Shown piece after piece: positions 26,924 to 39,436 of a stretch of DNA of 64,000 nucleotides. The notes below the pieces were generated by a model. The model was not told the origin of the DNA. It saw only the letters and a list, made by a program, of their open reading frames with translations, and ran no database searches. A program made the translations under genes and the position numbers. This DNA comes from Tetradesmus obliquus. Taxonomy: Eukaryota; Chlorophyta; Chlorophyceae; Sphaeropleales; Scenedesmaceae. Each line of letters opens with the position of its first letter. The first letter of the stretch is position 1. The stretch is taken from contig CP126192.1 in NCBI GenBank assembly GCA_030272155.1, forward strand, positions 4,188,501 to 4,252,500, written 5' to 3'.

Positions 26924-27316
26924 ACTACATCTGCCTGTGGCAGGGGGCCACACATAAGAAAAAGACTGCACATATTGACGCATCCCTGTGCAGACACCCT
27001 GTGCGCCAACGCACAGTGCACAATAAGCCATCCTGTGGTTGCACTGGTGCTCCAACTGTCTACTTTACGTGCTGCAGCTGCACTGCGCTGCACTTGGCGC
27101 TTTACGCCGCAACCATGCAAATGCCATTCCTGCCTACTGCTCTTGCCGGAGGCCACCAGCGGCTGGTGTCATGCCAAGCTCTGATGCACGGTATGGGGTG
27201 CCCAAATGTACAACCGTAAACGTTTGCTGCGGTACGGCCGCAGTCAGCCAGGCAGAGTTGTCTGGGCATCATGGGTATGAACCTGTCAACTAGCCTGCGC
27301 AGGGGTGAGCTGCACA

Positions 27317-30300
27317 TCAGCCTGTCTTCTTCAGCTTCTTGGACGCAAAGTTGGGCGTCTTGGGGTTGGTCAGTGGCTTGTCAGAGGGCTGTGCCATGTA
27401 TGGGTGCTCGAAGCTGGGCATGGGGCGCGCCTGCAGGCACCACAGGAGCAGCAGCAGCAAGGGACTCATTCAGCCGTATCCTTGTTGTGCATGCTATGCA
27501 TCTGGACAGCGCCAACAAGTCAAATACATGGCAGCTAATGCACTGCTGTAAGCAGCTACAGAGCAGACACCAAGCAGGCGTTGCACCACCAGCACGGCAC
27601 TACAGCCCCTCTGGCAAGTGCATATGCACGCAGAACAGGCGAGGCGCCACTCACGGAGAAGCGCAGCTTCTTGCGGTACTGCCTTGTTGCCTCCTCTTCC
27701 TGCCGCCGCTTCAGCTCAGCCTGCCGGCGGCGCTCATCCTGCAAGACAAGTAGGGCAGCTTAGGTCACAACACAGCAGCTACAACGTGATGCACAGCAGA
27801 AACTATACAACCATGGCACTGAAATGAGCTGCGCGCAACCAAGGCACCAAATATGCAATAGCGTGTTTGTTGCCACACAGCCGGAGATGCGCCGCCCTGC
27901 ACGCTGACGTAGGTTTCAGCTGAGAGTGCAACACACATCAATGGCCCGTTACGCATGCACAGCTGGACATAGACACATACCTCCTGCTCGCGCATCTTCT
28001 CGGTCACGTGCTCGTCAAACTCGTGCCTGTCCACCGCCCTGTGCTCCGTGGCCAGGTCTGGGTCCACCGGCACTGTCAGCGGCGCGCCGCTCTCGTGCAC
28101 CACAAACGGCCCAGCAGTGTGCACCGGGCGCGCCTGCGGGCACAGTGGCGGCCCAGAGGCAACGTGTCAGTCCGAGTGCACTGCCGCACATCGCTAGTAG
28201 GCAACACTCAACCAGCTGCTTTGCACTGGTGTGTGTAGGGCAAGGTACTTGATATAACGCACATGCCACGCACGCCTTGCCGCTGTCCTAAACCAGCTGC
28301 AAAGGTCAGCAGGCAACTTCACACAACATTCCATGCATTGCGCCCACCTTGAACTCAGCAGCGCGGCGCGCAGCCTCCTCCTCTTCCTGCAGCTGCCTGC
28401 GGCGCTTTTCCTCAAACTCCTGGTGGCGGGACTGCAGAGCCACGGCAGCAGAAGTAACATGTGACAGCAAACATGGTTCAAGGGCATGACTTGTACATCT
28501 GTGTTTGTTCAGGCCCGGCATCACCATGCAATGCAGATGAGCCGCGGACACAGACTGACAGCCTCAGTGCAGCATGCTGTCCCGGTTCACTGCACAACAA
28601 GCTACCACATGTCCAGTGCCACGTTGCCAAGCGAGGCAACAGTGCCACCGACAGCATCAGCACCCACCAGGCTCTTGAGCTCAAAGGCATCTGGCAGCGT
28701 CAGCGGCTTCGTCTCAGGCTTGGGCGGCACAGCTGGCAGGTCAATCGTCACTGGCAGCGGCCGCGCGGTCACGCGCCGCAGCCGCTTCGCGCGCGCCTCC
28801 TCTGCTGCCATGCGCGCTGCCAGCTCATCCTGGTAGTGTGCGCCGCGCGCCTCCGTCTGCAGCCGGAAGGGCTGCGGGTGCGTGAGGCCGCCAGACTGCC
28901 TGCCTGCAGAGCCGGGCCTGCCGGCAGAGACTGGCCTGCCTGCTGAACCAGGGCGCCTGCAGGCAAACATGACATAGCATGATGATGGCATGTGGTGAAT
29001 GCTAGAAATAGTGACAGCAGTGCAGGCCAGAACATATATGGCTGAAATCTTTCTGAGCTATGTCTGATTCCTAACGATTACCAACGGGTGGTCAAACCTA
29101 GAATGACCCATAGATTGTGGTGCTAGAGGCACAATGCTCAGCCAAGCCACTCACTCCTTCGCCTGGCTGAGCGAGTGCTGCTGCTGCCTGTTGTCCTTCT
29201 GGTCCTCTGGGTTGGCCTGCAGACACAACAACAGCAGGTTCATTTACTCCGGCATCCAGTTGCCACACATGAAAGCACCAACCAGTATGCTGTTCCCTTT
29301 TACTCATGCGTGTAAGCATGCTGCTATGCCACAGCCGATGCAGCTGTGCAAAATGCCACCCCAGCATCCAGCAGGCAAAGCTGTGCGAACATTGCCCGCC
29401 TCACCGTGTGGGAGCGCAGCTTTGTGCGCAGCAGCGGCGACTTGGGCACTGTGGTCTCGTGCCGCTCCTTGTGCGGCTTGAAGGTCTGCAGCACCACCCA
29501 GCAGCATAGCTGAGTCCCTCATGCACGAAAGCATGCATGACTGTAAGCTGTGCATCAGGCAGACTGAGCATCACAGTGCATGGGAGGTGTGCATGTAACA
29601 CGGGCGCTGCGAAGGCAGAACACACACCTCTTCTACTTCTGCGCTGACCCATGTAACTTGCCTGATAGCCTTTGGGCGTCAGCTGCATAAATGCACAGGA
29701 CCACTGCTGCCATGCTCACCGGGCCATCCAGAATGCTCCTGTTGAGTGGCTGTGCCCTGAAGCCTCCCGCTGCTGCTGCTGCTGCCTGCTCCATGCTGGG
29801 CTGCTCGTGCGACTTGCGCACGCGCGCGCGGCTGTCTGACCGCAGCGCAAAGGGCCGTGGCTCTGTGGGCGCTGGCTTCTGCACCTTTGGCACGCCCAGT
29901 TGGCCTGAGCTGGTCAGCACACGCGAACTGCAGCAGCAGCACCAGGAAAGAAAACGCAGCTGGGTCAGCATTACCTTGCTATGTCTGAAAGCAGAGCTCC
30001 TTCAGTGCCTGGGTGTATCTTACACAACCAAACCTGCTGTCCAGCAGTCATACAGCAGCATGTGCATTCTGCTGGGCTGATTGAAATTGAAGTCGTGCAA
30101 TGGGTAGGGTATGCCTACAACTATCCCAGAACAAGCTGTCTGTACACCTGCAAACACATGCCAGTGCAGAGATTCGCTTACTCCAGCGGCTTGGCGTGGA
30201 ACTGCTCCTTGCGCTGCCGCTCCAGCTCCTCCTGCTCCAGCTCAGCCTGGCTCTTGCAGGTGGGTGCGCGCGCGCGCCTGCTGGTCATCAGCTGCGGCGA

Positions 30301-32611
30301 CTGCAGCACAGATGAGCGGTGGCAGCAACACAGCCAGCAGGGCAACATGTGTTTCAGCACTGTGCACATACTGCTGAGCGTTCAGGTGCAGGCCTACTCT
30401 TAGTTGCCACAGCAACTGAATCATCAGCACCCAAAGCTGCAGCAACAGGGACCCGCAGCCAAGCTCAGCAGCTGGTTCAGGTTGCGTACCTCTGCCCTGG
30501 TGATGGGTGGGTGCTGCTTGCTGGGTGCCGGCTTGGCGGGCTTTGTCTTGAAGCGCACCGGCGTCTTTGCCTGGAACTCGCGCACCTTCTCAGCCAGGCT
30601 CTTGAATGGGCTCTTGGCAATCTGACAGGCACACGCAAGAGCAGCAAGAACGAGACGTGAGTGGAGCCGGCACTCTGAGAGGCATCAGCACCGGCATAAC
30701 GCTGTTCTTGAAGCAGCACAGAACTGCCTGCTGCTGCAGCTGTTCTGCAATGGGTGTTGTGCATGTGCCAGCAGCTCCTGCATTCCCAGCAGAACACGTC
30801 AGCTACCGCGCACCTGCTCCGGCCCGACTGCGCCTGCTGCTGCCCTGTTTGCCAGCCGCTTGTCTGTCTCCAGCTCAATGTCATCAGGCAGCGTCAGCGG
30901 CTTGGTGGAGCGCATCGGCTTGGTGACCCTGGGCTGCAGCACTGCATGCAGCTTCTGCACTGACAGCGGCTGCGTGCGCGATGTAGTGGCCTTGGGCTGC
31001 AGGCAGCATCAGCAGTCAGCAGTAGTAAGGACAGAGCCGGCTCATGCAGTGGAACTGTTGCAGCTGCTCGTGATGACAGGTACAAATTCAATGTATGCTT
31101 CCCAAGTTGCAGCTGATCACAGGACGCCTCCACACCCAGAAGAATTAGCGTCGTCACTGGCGCACCTTGTGTGCTGTGACGCACTTGCGGGCCCTGGTCA
31201 TTGGTGGGCTGCAGGACAGCGGCGGTTGAACACAAACGCGATCATGTCAGAAGTGGCCTGCAGCGCTGTTGCTGACAATGAGCACAGCAGTGCAGTAGTT
31301 GAGCGGTCTGCTGTGCCTTGCATATGCTGCTGATGCGGATGTTTGTGTCTGGCATAGCATGGCCATTGTGTCAAACAGGGATGCCTGGGTGAGCTGGTTG
31401 AAACTCAGGCGCCTCATCAGGTGGTGAACTTGCTACCATGAGCTACAGCAGCATCTCCTAATGACTGGGCGGTCACTGAGCAACACGCAGCTCCCGTCCT
31501 GTGGATGCCGTACCTGCCCCCGCCGCTGCGAGCCTTGCCTTCAGGCACTGGCGAGCAGATGTGCACGCCCAGCCGCGACATGCTGCGCGTCACCGGCGGC
31601 TCTGTGCGTGAGCCATCCTTGGTGCTGCAGATGCGGCGCGCACCTACACCTAGACTTTTGCGCGTGCCAACACCCATGCTCTTGCGCGCAGGTGCGGCTG
31701 CTGCTGCTGTCGCTGCTGCTGCTGCAGCTGCAGGGGCTGGAATGCCGGCAGGCGCTTCTTCTGCTGCTGCCCCTGCTGCCTTTGCTGGAGCGCCAGCTGC
31801 TGCTCCAGCTGCTGCTGGCGCACTGCGTCCCACTGCTGCTGCTGAAGTATTGGCTGTGTTTGGTGCGGCTGCAATGCAAAAGCAATAGTTGCCGCAAACA
31901 AGGTTAGGCTTCTAACAGGTTTATCTATGTTGCTGCCCGCTCACAAGAGATATCGGCTTTGCACACATCGCCGGGCCAAGAAGGTGCTCACCTGCTGCAG
32001 CATTTGGCTTGCTGCCATGGCCAGCGGCCAAAGATATTTTGCGCTCGGCAGCCTGGCCCCAGTTAGTGACTATATTGCTCTTCTTCTTCTCCCCTGGAGG
32101 TGCTGCTGGTGCCTGTGCTGCTGCTGCTGCAGGTTGCTGCTCCTGCAAGTACACAACATTTGTATATGGTTTGCAGGTCCTGTATGTGATTTGAATTGCT
32201 GACATGTTGCAGCAGCAAGTTGCAAACAAGGTATGATTGTATCTTTTTTGGCATGGTCTGCAAATTTATGTGCCGAACAACGCCCCAACTTGGCAATGAA
32301 TGCGGCACTACTATGCTTGGCAGTACCCCTGCGCTTACCTGCTGTATCTGCTTCAAAGGCTCTCTCTCGCCTACTGCACCTGCAAAACGACGTGTTAAGA
32401 TGTCAACACGGCAGCCACGACAGCATTTGCTGCTGCCAGCTAGACCATTCATGCGCTCACCCTTCTCTGGTTTGACTCCTGGCCCGTCAGGTGCGGAATC
32501 AAACCACTTGTCGCATGGTGTGCCACCACCGTCCATGGCCTCGAAGTCATAATACCTAGGAGCGTCGAACTCAAACCTCTCATCAAAATCTGCAACCTGG
32601 TCCACCTCCAT
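27317..32611 (-). CDS. TPX2, spindle assembly factor
   Basis: Sixteen exons join in phase: 32611-32461, 32379-32339, 32142-31992, 31868-31514, 31208-31166, 30996-30814, 30621-30490, 30300-30182, 29927-29720, 29485-29405, 29216-29155, 28956-28668, 28431-28348, 28133-27981, 27738-27655 and 27430-27317, giving 749 residues, close to plant TPX2. The N-terminus has DERFEFDAPRYYDFEAMDGG, matching the Aurora-kinase-binding segment of plant TPX2. The body repeats TPX2 signatures: STKPLTLPDDIELETDKRL, TPVRFKTKPAKPAP, ITRAESPQLMTSRRARAP, TVPKSPLLRTKLRSH and HRAVDRHEFDEHVTEKMREQ. Basic helices such as ERRRQAELKRRQEEEATRQY also fit. The C-terminus is PLTNPKTPNFASKKLKKTG. TPX2 nucleates microtubules and activates Aurora A in mitosis, under Ran-importin control. 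Exons 28668-28956 and 28348-28431 are Ala/Arg-rich and less conserved. Confidence 0.92.
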
Positions 32612-34547
32612 TGCACCTGGGACCCAGCAGCAGCAATGCAGCAGCAACAGGACCAGCCTTCGAGCTTAGCAGCTTTGGTTCGCTCGCTGCGCCGTGTGTT
32701 ATGCGCATCAGAGCAACGGTTGCTTACTTGGCGCGCCTGAGCTCTGCACCTGTCACTGCTACCCAAGAATGGCTTCTATCAGCCTAACGAGTGCATGTGC
32801 AGCGTTGGCAGCCCCTGTCCTGCCGTGAGCCGCCTCCAGCGGCTAAAGTGCAGCCATAGTTTCACAAAGTAAAACTTCGTTGATCTGCTCAGCTCGTCCG
32901 TGAAGGTATCTTGCAGCAAACAACCGGCACGCGGACAGCCTGGATGTCTGTAGCTACTGCAGTAATATCTCCCAATGGCTGCAAAGTGTAAAATTTGTCG
33001 ACTGGCTCTCGCAAAGGCACAGCTCTCACTGCATGTTTGAAAATTGTCAGGTGGTTTAGGGTTGACCTGATCCTACTGTGCTGGCAGCACTTTCTGCATT
33101 TGGTTGCACACGTACGATGCGCTGGCATCGAGTTGCCGAACGCAGAATGATCTGCTGTAATGCAATATCGCCGTACGTTCATACCCTCTGCTGCAGCTGT
33201 CACACGCCACAGTGATGATGCTGTGCAGGATGCCGCATCCTGCTAGGCTGGCACCTCATCCAGATATCTTCCAGGAAAATCATGTAGCAAACAGATGATA
33301 GCAGTTGGTTCAAATGATCCGTTGCTCGTTTGTAGAATTCATGACAGTGGTCTGTTCAAGGATGCACTCTTGCAGAGGTGCAAGATCCATCAGGCCCCCT
33401 GAGGCTTACTACTAGCAGCTATTCTGGTCAGCCCCTGCGATGGGGTGAAATGTTCGCCGAGCATAGTACAGACCATAGCAGGATGCACAAGGTGACGTGG
33501 CTGTCATATTATTCAATGGTTCAGGTGTGCAAAATAAGAAAAACAAGCGGCAGGTATACTCCAGGCTAGCTGCCGCTTGACGAGCTTCTCCTGGGGTTTG
33601 AACATTTGTTTGACCAGGAAACAGCATGTGGCACATGCGTGGTGCTGAAAAGCACGGCGGGAGAGTGTTTTCTGCATCAGGGTTCAACCCTAAGTTAGTG
33701 GTTGCTCAAGTCAAGCCGGCCGTTGCATTCAAACATAGGCCCTGCGCAGGCACTGGTTTGACTGGTCCTGTGTGTGATTGACACTGTGCACAGGGCGCAC
33801 GCCGGCCTGGCGCACTGCGCATGGCATGCGCCCAGGGCGCATGCGATTCAGGCGAGGGATGCATGCACAAAGGGTAAACAATTGAAACATGATGGCCAAT
33901 AGGCCTCTGTCACCAAAATTTTCATCACTAGCCAAATACACAGGAGCAGCAACCTCAGGGGCCCTGGCCTCAGGCCCGGGTACAGCAACAGGCTGTTGCT
34001 GTACAATCATGCTGCTGCTGCAGCATCAGCAGTGCTGTGTATCATTAATGGTGTTGTTGAATTGCGGTGTGATGTGATTTTGGCAGCATGCCGAATGCGT
34101 CAAAGGCTTATAAAAGCTCGCGCACACCATTATTGGTGGTGCACCAACCAGCCACCTTGTGAGGCACACCACACAGCTGCTATGGCACTGGCTGAGCTCG
34201 CAGAAGGACTGCATGTGCTGCGATATCAAAAATGTTGCATAAAAGGAGGTAAAAGGCCACCTTGAGCTAGCACACCCGCCTTCCCTGAGCGTATCAAGCA
34301 GGAAATCCTCCGTTGAAGGAGTCTTGCCTACGCATAGGTCACACGCGCACTTAAAGCAGCATATTAGAAATGTATGAACCTTCGATTGAACCAAAACAGA
34401 GCTGTATCGGCAAACCCTGGCCCCGGCAGAACCGCAGCTGTGTTGTGCGGTGATTTTCTGCTTGCCTGCTGTTCACGGCCTCTTACTCAGGCATTGGGAC
34501 GGCTAGGCTCTGTCTCTGCCTTACCGACATTGCAGCATTCACTCACA
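32612..34547. other. Divergent intergenic region, TPX2 / plastid S1
   Basis: The 1.9 kb between two divergent start codons holds both promoters. It contains a GC-rich inverted repeat at 33824-33844. Short open frames resemble no known protein. An ATG at 34374 is in frame with the S1 start at 34548, so the leader of that gene may partly be coding. Confidence 0.5.
33824..33844. repeat. GC-rich inverted repeat
   Basis: GCATGCGCCC at 33824-33833 is followed after one base by its exact reverse complement at 33835-33844. Further GCGC-rich sequence lies just upstream. It could form a tight hairpin or cruciform about 700 bases before the S1 gene. Confidence 0.7.
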
Positions 34548-37500
34548 ATGGCCCTGCTGTCTCGACGCCACCTGCTGTGTGGTGCCCGCACCACGAGCAC
34601 TCCTGTGCTGCGCAGCAGCCTGCCAAACAGGCGTCACATTGGTCGTGTGGCAGCTATCGAGGAGCAGGAGACAACCTACCAGCCTGAGCTGAGCAATGCA
34701 GCCGTCAGTTCACCACAGCCAGATGTGGCGGAGAAGAACTATAAGATTGAGGAGCTAGACGCAGCGCAGGAAGAGCTGCTGTCATGGATGCTTTTCTGGG
34801 ATGGTGCAGCTCAGGAAAAGGACCTGGACGAGATGCAGGACTATGAGGAGCTCGCTGACCAGGCCCAGTTCGACGAGGCCTTCGAGGTGGAGGTCGAGGA
34901 CATGCTGGAGGCCGCCAGCGAGACCAACCTGCGTCCAGGACAGAAGGTTCTTGGCACTGTCTACGAAGTGGATGAGGATGGCGCCTACGTTGAGATCGGC
35001 GCCAAGTCAGCAGGTTTCGTGCCACTGTCAGAGTGCTCCCTGGCACGCCTCAAGTCGGTGAGCAGCCTGCAAAGGGCTTGACTGGTTGCATTATCAACCC
35101 TCTTGCTGAACCAGCAGCTTGCTGGGCAGTCTGGCTTACGGTTGGGGACAGCGAGCAGCAGCAGCTGCTGCTGGAGCAGTAACAGCAGTGTTGGTGGGCC
35201 ATTTGTAACCCCTCCTGCCTGCTTTGCGCTGCCTGCAGCCCCTGGAGGTGCTGAGGCCCGGCATGGTGCGTGAGTTCATCGTTGCAGAGGAGGAGGATGA
35301 GTACGGAGAGATCATCCTGAGCTTGGCAGCCATCGAGGTGCGTGCCACATCCGATGACACAGCAGTGGAGCAGCAGCAGCAGCACAGCAGCAGCAGCACA
35401 GCAGCAGCAACTGTGGTCCTGCAGTGGTGCTGCTGACTCCTTTTGCTGACATGTATAGTTGCATCCCTGTTGCTTAGCAGCGTGCAGTGCAAGTACATGT
35501 AGGGCTGCCCAAGTGCATGCGCTGCTGGTAAACCGGGTGCACACGTCGACACCATGCCAGTTTCGTGGTGCACGAGCAGCATAAAGCTGCTGTGCGGGGG
35601 AAAAACATTGTCCAGCTGTGGACGCTTGCGTCACACGCCCTTTGAAGGCCTCCTGACGCGCTGCTCCCTGCTTTCTTCATTGGCGCTGTCTATCCATTGC
35701 TGTTGCAGGCCGAGACCTTCTGGCACAGGATCAAGTCCATGCAGGTGGACGACGTGCCAGTGTATGTGACAGTCACAGCAGCAACACGCGGCGGCCTGCT
35801 GGTGCAGTACAACCACCTGGAGGGCTTCATCCCAGCCAGCCACCTGGGGCAGGTGTGTGCGCGGCTGCGTGTGCTGCATGCAGCACGCATGTTTGCAGGC
35901 AGGCGGTGCAGCGCGTGCAGAGCATTGCAGCAGCTGCAGAAGGGCTGTGCAGCGTCAGGCTAGGCAGTGCGGTGTGCTTGCGCTGAAAGCAGGGCGTGCA
36001 GGTTGTGCAGCCTCAGAGCCATATGATGCTGCTTGCCGGACGTGCCCTAGCGACGCACGCTGTGCTGCTGCGTCAGGCAGCTCGTGCCTGGCGGTCAATG
36101 CCGTGCCTAGCTGCATATGCTGATTGTTTACATGCGCACAACGACTTTGCCCTGCTGCAGCCAGCGGCCCTCGTTTGTGCTGCTATGCTGTGGCCGTGGC
36201 CGCTGCATTGCAGTCGGTACGCATGGCGCTCAGCCCGGGTATGTGCTTCAGCTCCTTGCAGCGCTCATGTCTCGCACCATGCCTCACGCTGCCTGCTGCG
36301 CTTGCTGACCCTGGTGTTTCCTGCAGACGCTGAACAGCGAGAACATGGAGGACTATGTGGGCTATGAGCTGCCAGCCAAGTTCCTGGAGGTGGATGAGGT
36401 GAGGAGCCGCCATATTGGGATTGTGCAGGCAGCGCAGTGCGTGGTGTAGTATACCTAGGCTGGCAGGGAGCGCATAAAGGCAGACAGGCATGTAATTACA
36501 GTGCGGCGTTGGCTTTTAGACAAGCAAACATAGAGGGCTCTGGCTACGTGGTTACCTGCTGTCTAGCGTGGCACCACACTGCGCAGCGAGTAACCCCGCA
36601 GCTAGCGCACTCTCTGCTGGTGCTAGGCATGTAAGCCGATCGTCAGTGTGTTGTGTCAGCGGTTCGTAATGCTAGACATGAATCGTCTGCAATTATAAGA
36701 CAGCTTGCGCTGGCACACCTAGTGCACATGCTCAGCTGCACCCAGACGCTTGGCTTGCTGCTGGCCCCAGCACCGTTATGAACCAAAGCACTGTTCATCG
36801 CTGCACATGCGCGTGGCTGCTGTGCGTTGTGTGTTCAGTCTGTCTTACGCACACATCCGCTCATCTTGCCCTGTCCTGCCTTTCTTTCCGGTAACCGCAG
36901 GAGGAGGAGCGCCTGGTGTTCAGCCACCGCCGCGCCAGCAGCGACGCCGACATGCAGAACTTCCGCGTGGGCGACGTCGTGACCGGCGTGGTGACCAGCG
37001 TCAAGGTGTACGGCGCATTCCTGGACATTGGCGGCGCCATGGGCCTGCTGCACATCAGCCAGATCACGCACGAGCGCCTCACCACAGTGGAGCAGGTCCT
37101 GCAGGTGGGTGCGGCGGCTGTGATGGGCGGCGGCTGTGGGGTGGGCCGGAGCTGTGATGCAGCCAATGTCGGTGTGTTACGATGTACTACTGCTTTTCGT
37201 CACTGTATTCGTGGTCACAACGTCGGCAGCTGCAGGCGATGCGCAGTTCTTGTACAGGGGGATGGGCAATGATGCTGCAGTCATGGAACTGCCAGAGTCG
37301 TGCGGTGGTGCACCAGTTTCTCCGCCACCATTCTTGACAGCACCGGCAACTCCCAACAGCATCGCTTGTCTTGACGCCCCTGCATATGCTCCTGCCGCAC
37401 CACTCCGCCTGCTTTCGAAACTCCAGGTCGGCGACAAGCTCAAGGTCATGATCCTGTCCATGGACCTGGACAAGGGCCGCGTGACGCTGTCCACCAAGAA

Positions 37501-37738
37501 GCTGGAGAAGGAGCCGGGAGACATGCTGCGCGACCCGCAGCTGGTGTTTGAGGGCGCAGAGGCCATGGCCGAGTCGTTCCGCACACGCATCGCCAACGCA
37601 GAGCAGGGCCAGTACGTGAGCGATGACCCCGACCTCATGGCAGCAGAGCAGGGCTTTGTAACAGACCCTGCAGCAGCACCAGGTCAGCCCATCGACCCCG
37701 CAGCACAGCAGCAGTACGCGTTTGACGTCAACCCGTGA
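34548..37738 (+). CDS. Chloroplast 30S ribosomal protein S1
   Basis: Six exons, all joined in phase 0: 34548-35057, 35239-35337, 35709-35852, 36327-36398, 36901-37104 and 37427-37738, giving 446 residues. [20 protein letters not shown] is a plausible stromal transit peptide. An in-frame ATG at 34374 would add 58 residues. An acidic linker precedes three S1 RNA-binding domains: [20 protein letters not shown] (from about 129), [20 protein letters not shown] (from about 214) and [20 protein letters not shown] (from about 295). The last continues as [20 protein letters not shown]. The C-terminal [20 protein letters not shown] matches plastid S1 of algae and plants rather than the six-domain bacterial S1. 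The protein helps bind mRNA to the plastid small ribosomal subunit. The acidic C-terminal tail ends in Ala/Gln-rich sequence. Confidence 0.94.
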
Positions 37739-39436
37739 CCGCCCAACTGACGAGCGGCAGGTGGCCTGCTTGTCGGGCTGCGTGCGGCTGCTGCAGCAGC
37801 AGTGGCGGCGCAGTGCTGGTGGCAGGGGCAGCCGCGCAAGCAGCAGCAGCAGCTATTGTTAGGGCGGCAGGCGTGCGCCGGGTGCAGATGCAGCAGCAGC
37901 AGCTGCCAAGGTTGCACAGCAATGTGCAGCGTGGTGCAGCAGCTAGAGCTGCAGGCATTGGTGCAGCTTACCGGAGTGCGGGGCATTGTTTGTTTTCTAT
38001 GTGTGTGTGCAGCGGGCCAGCGGGCTGGGTGGATGGTGGTGGGGAGTGTTTCGGGCGGCTGGCTGGTCAGGGTTTCGTGGGATGTGTGCTAGCGAGTCTT
38101 TCCATGAAGACTGAAGGGCGGATTCAAAGCAACGTTTGGCAGGCTGGAGGTGCAATCTTGTGTATCTAGGGTGCTTTGCATGGCCAAATCAGGGGCAATG
38201 AGTAGTCAGTCTACTGCATGCTTTTGCATTTGGGCACGTGCTGTGGTGCGGTCTCTCCTCGTGCTGGTCTGCGCGCGTCCCCGCATTGGTGACGCGTTTT
38301 TGTCACAGTTTTTGCAGCTGGTTGTAGCGGCACAGGCAAAGTCACGCAGCAAGGCTGCGCCTGCTGCAACGCTGCTGCCAGAGCAAAATAATAAGTCGTG
38401 AAATGTGGTGCTGGTCAGCTTGGCTGGTGCTTGCTGCAACCAGGAGTGCACTGCCACAGCTTTGCTGCTATCGAGTAGCACAGTAAGCATGGTTTTGCCG
38501 AGAGCATGTTGTTTGGCGCCATTGGCTTAGCTTGATCGATGTGTAGCCTGACTGAGGTGTTGCGGGGTCGCATGCACTGCTTGAAGCCATATTCTTGCTT
38601 GGCAGCTGCAGCAACAGCACTGTTTGGCATTGGACAGCTGTGGCAGCTGCAGTGGCGCGCGCACAGCTGCCTGGCTCCAGGAGTGCTCTCTTGAGCACTG
38701 GAAGAAACAGTGCTGGCGTGTGGTACAGCAAGGTCTGCAGCAGATTGCCTGCATTCCAGCTGCTGTGGTGGAGGCGGTATTTTTGTTCTGATCGCATTGC
38801 TGCCTGGCGCTCGACCCTAGTCAGCGAGGCAGCTCCGACTTGGGGAGCAGCACACGGCCGGCTGGCCTGCTGATCATGATAATTGCAGGCAGAGGATGGT
38901 ACGCACTTTTGTTGTTGGACATTTGACATATATGGTATGCACGCAGGTGGCTGTCAGCATCTCCAGAGTAACCATGCAAACACCCCGTATATGTCGAGAC
39001 TGTACGTATGAAGGGAATGCAATCGGCAAGAGTCTTTATAAGGGACAATCACCGCATTCATTTCTGGCTGCTTTGCTGTGGTGTCAGGCATGTGCAACGC
39101 TTGGCTGGCAGCACGTCAATATCACAGCAGCAGATGACAGCAGGCAGCTCAGGGTGGAGGCAGCTGAACTGCTGAGCACATGGTATCGGCTGTTGACATT
39201 TAATGCGCCAATCCTAAGCTGAACACGCAGCAGGCTAGTGACGGTTTGGCACCGTCATCCGTGCAGAACGTTGAAACGGGGTCCGAGATGGGGTGCAGCG
39301 AGTGACACCATGTGGTCCAACGAAATGCTACTACGCCTCCGTGAGCGTAACGCACAAATATAAAGCATGATTGGTACGTGTTCAGTGATGAGCGTAGCGG
39401 AGAGGCGATGAGTCTACGTCTCACTGCAAACACGAG
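37739..39436. other. Intergenic region between plastid S1 and limit dextrinase
   Basis: The 1.7 kb holds the S1 3' untranslated region and the limit dextrinase promoter and leader. The first 250 bases are rich in CAG triplets. No gene, tRNA or repeat family was recognised. Confidence 0.5.

Larger units (their letters stand above)
26487..27316. other. Convergent intergenic region, DMT / TPX2
   Basis: Holds the 3' untranslated regions of two convergent genes. It contains a 14-bp palindrome at 26715-26728 and a 17-bp tandem repeat at 26785-26827. No gene was recognised. Confidence 0.5.

Noticed and set aside
33668-33690. GGGTTCAACCC resembling a tRNA B box
   Set aside because: The flanking bases form only a three-pair T stem and no acceptor, D or anticodon arms were found.
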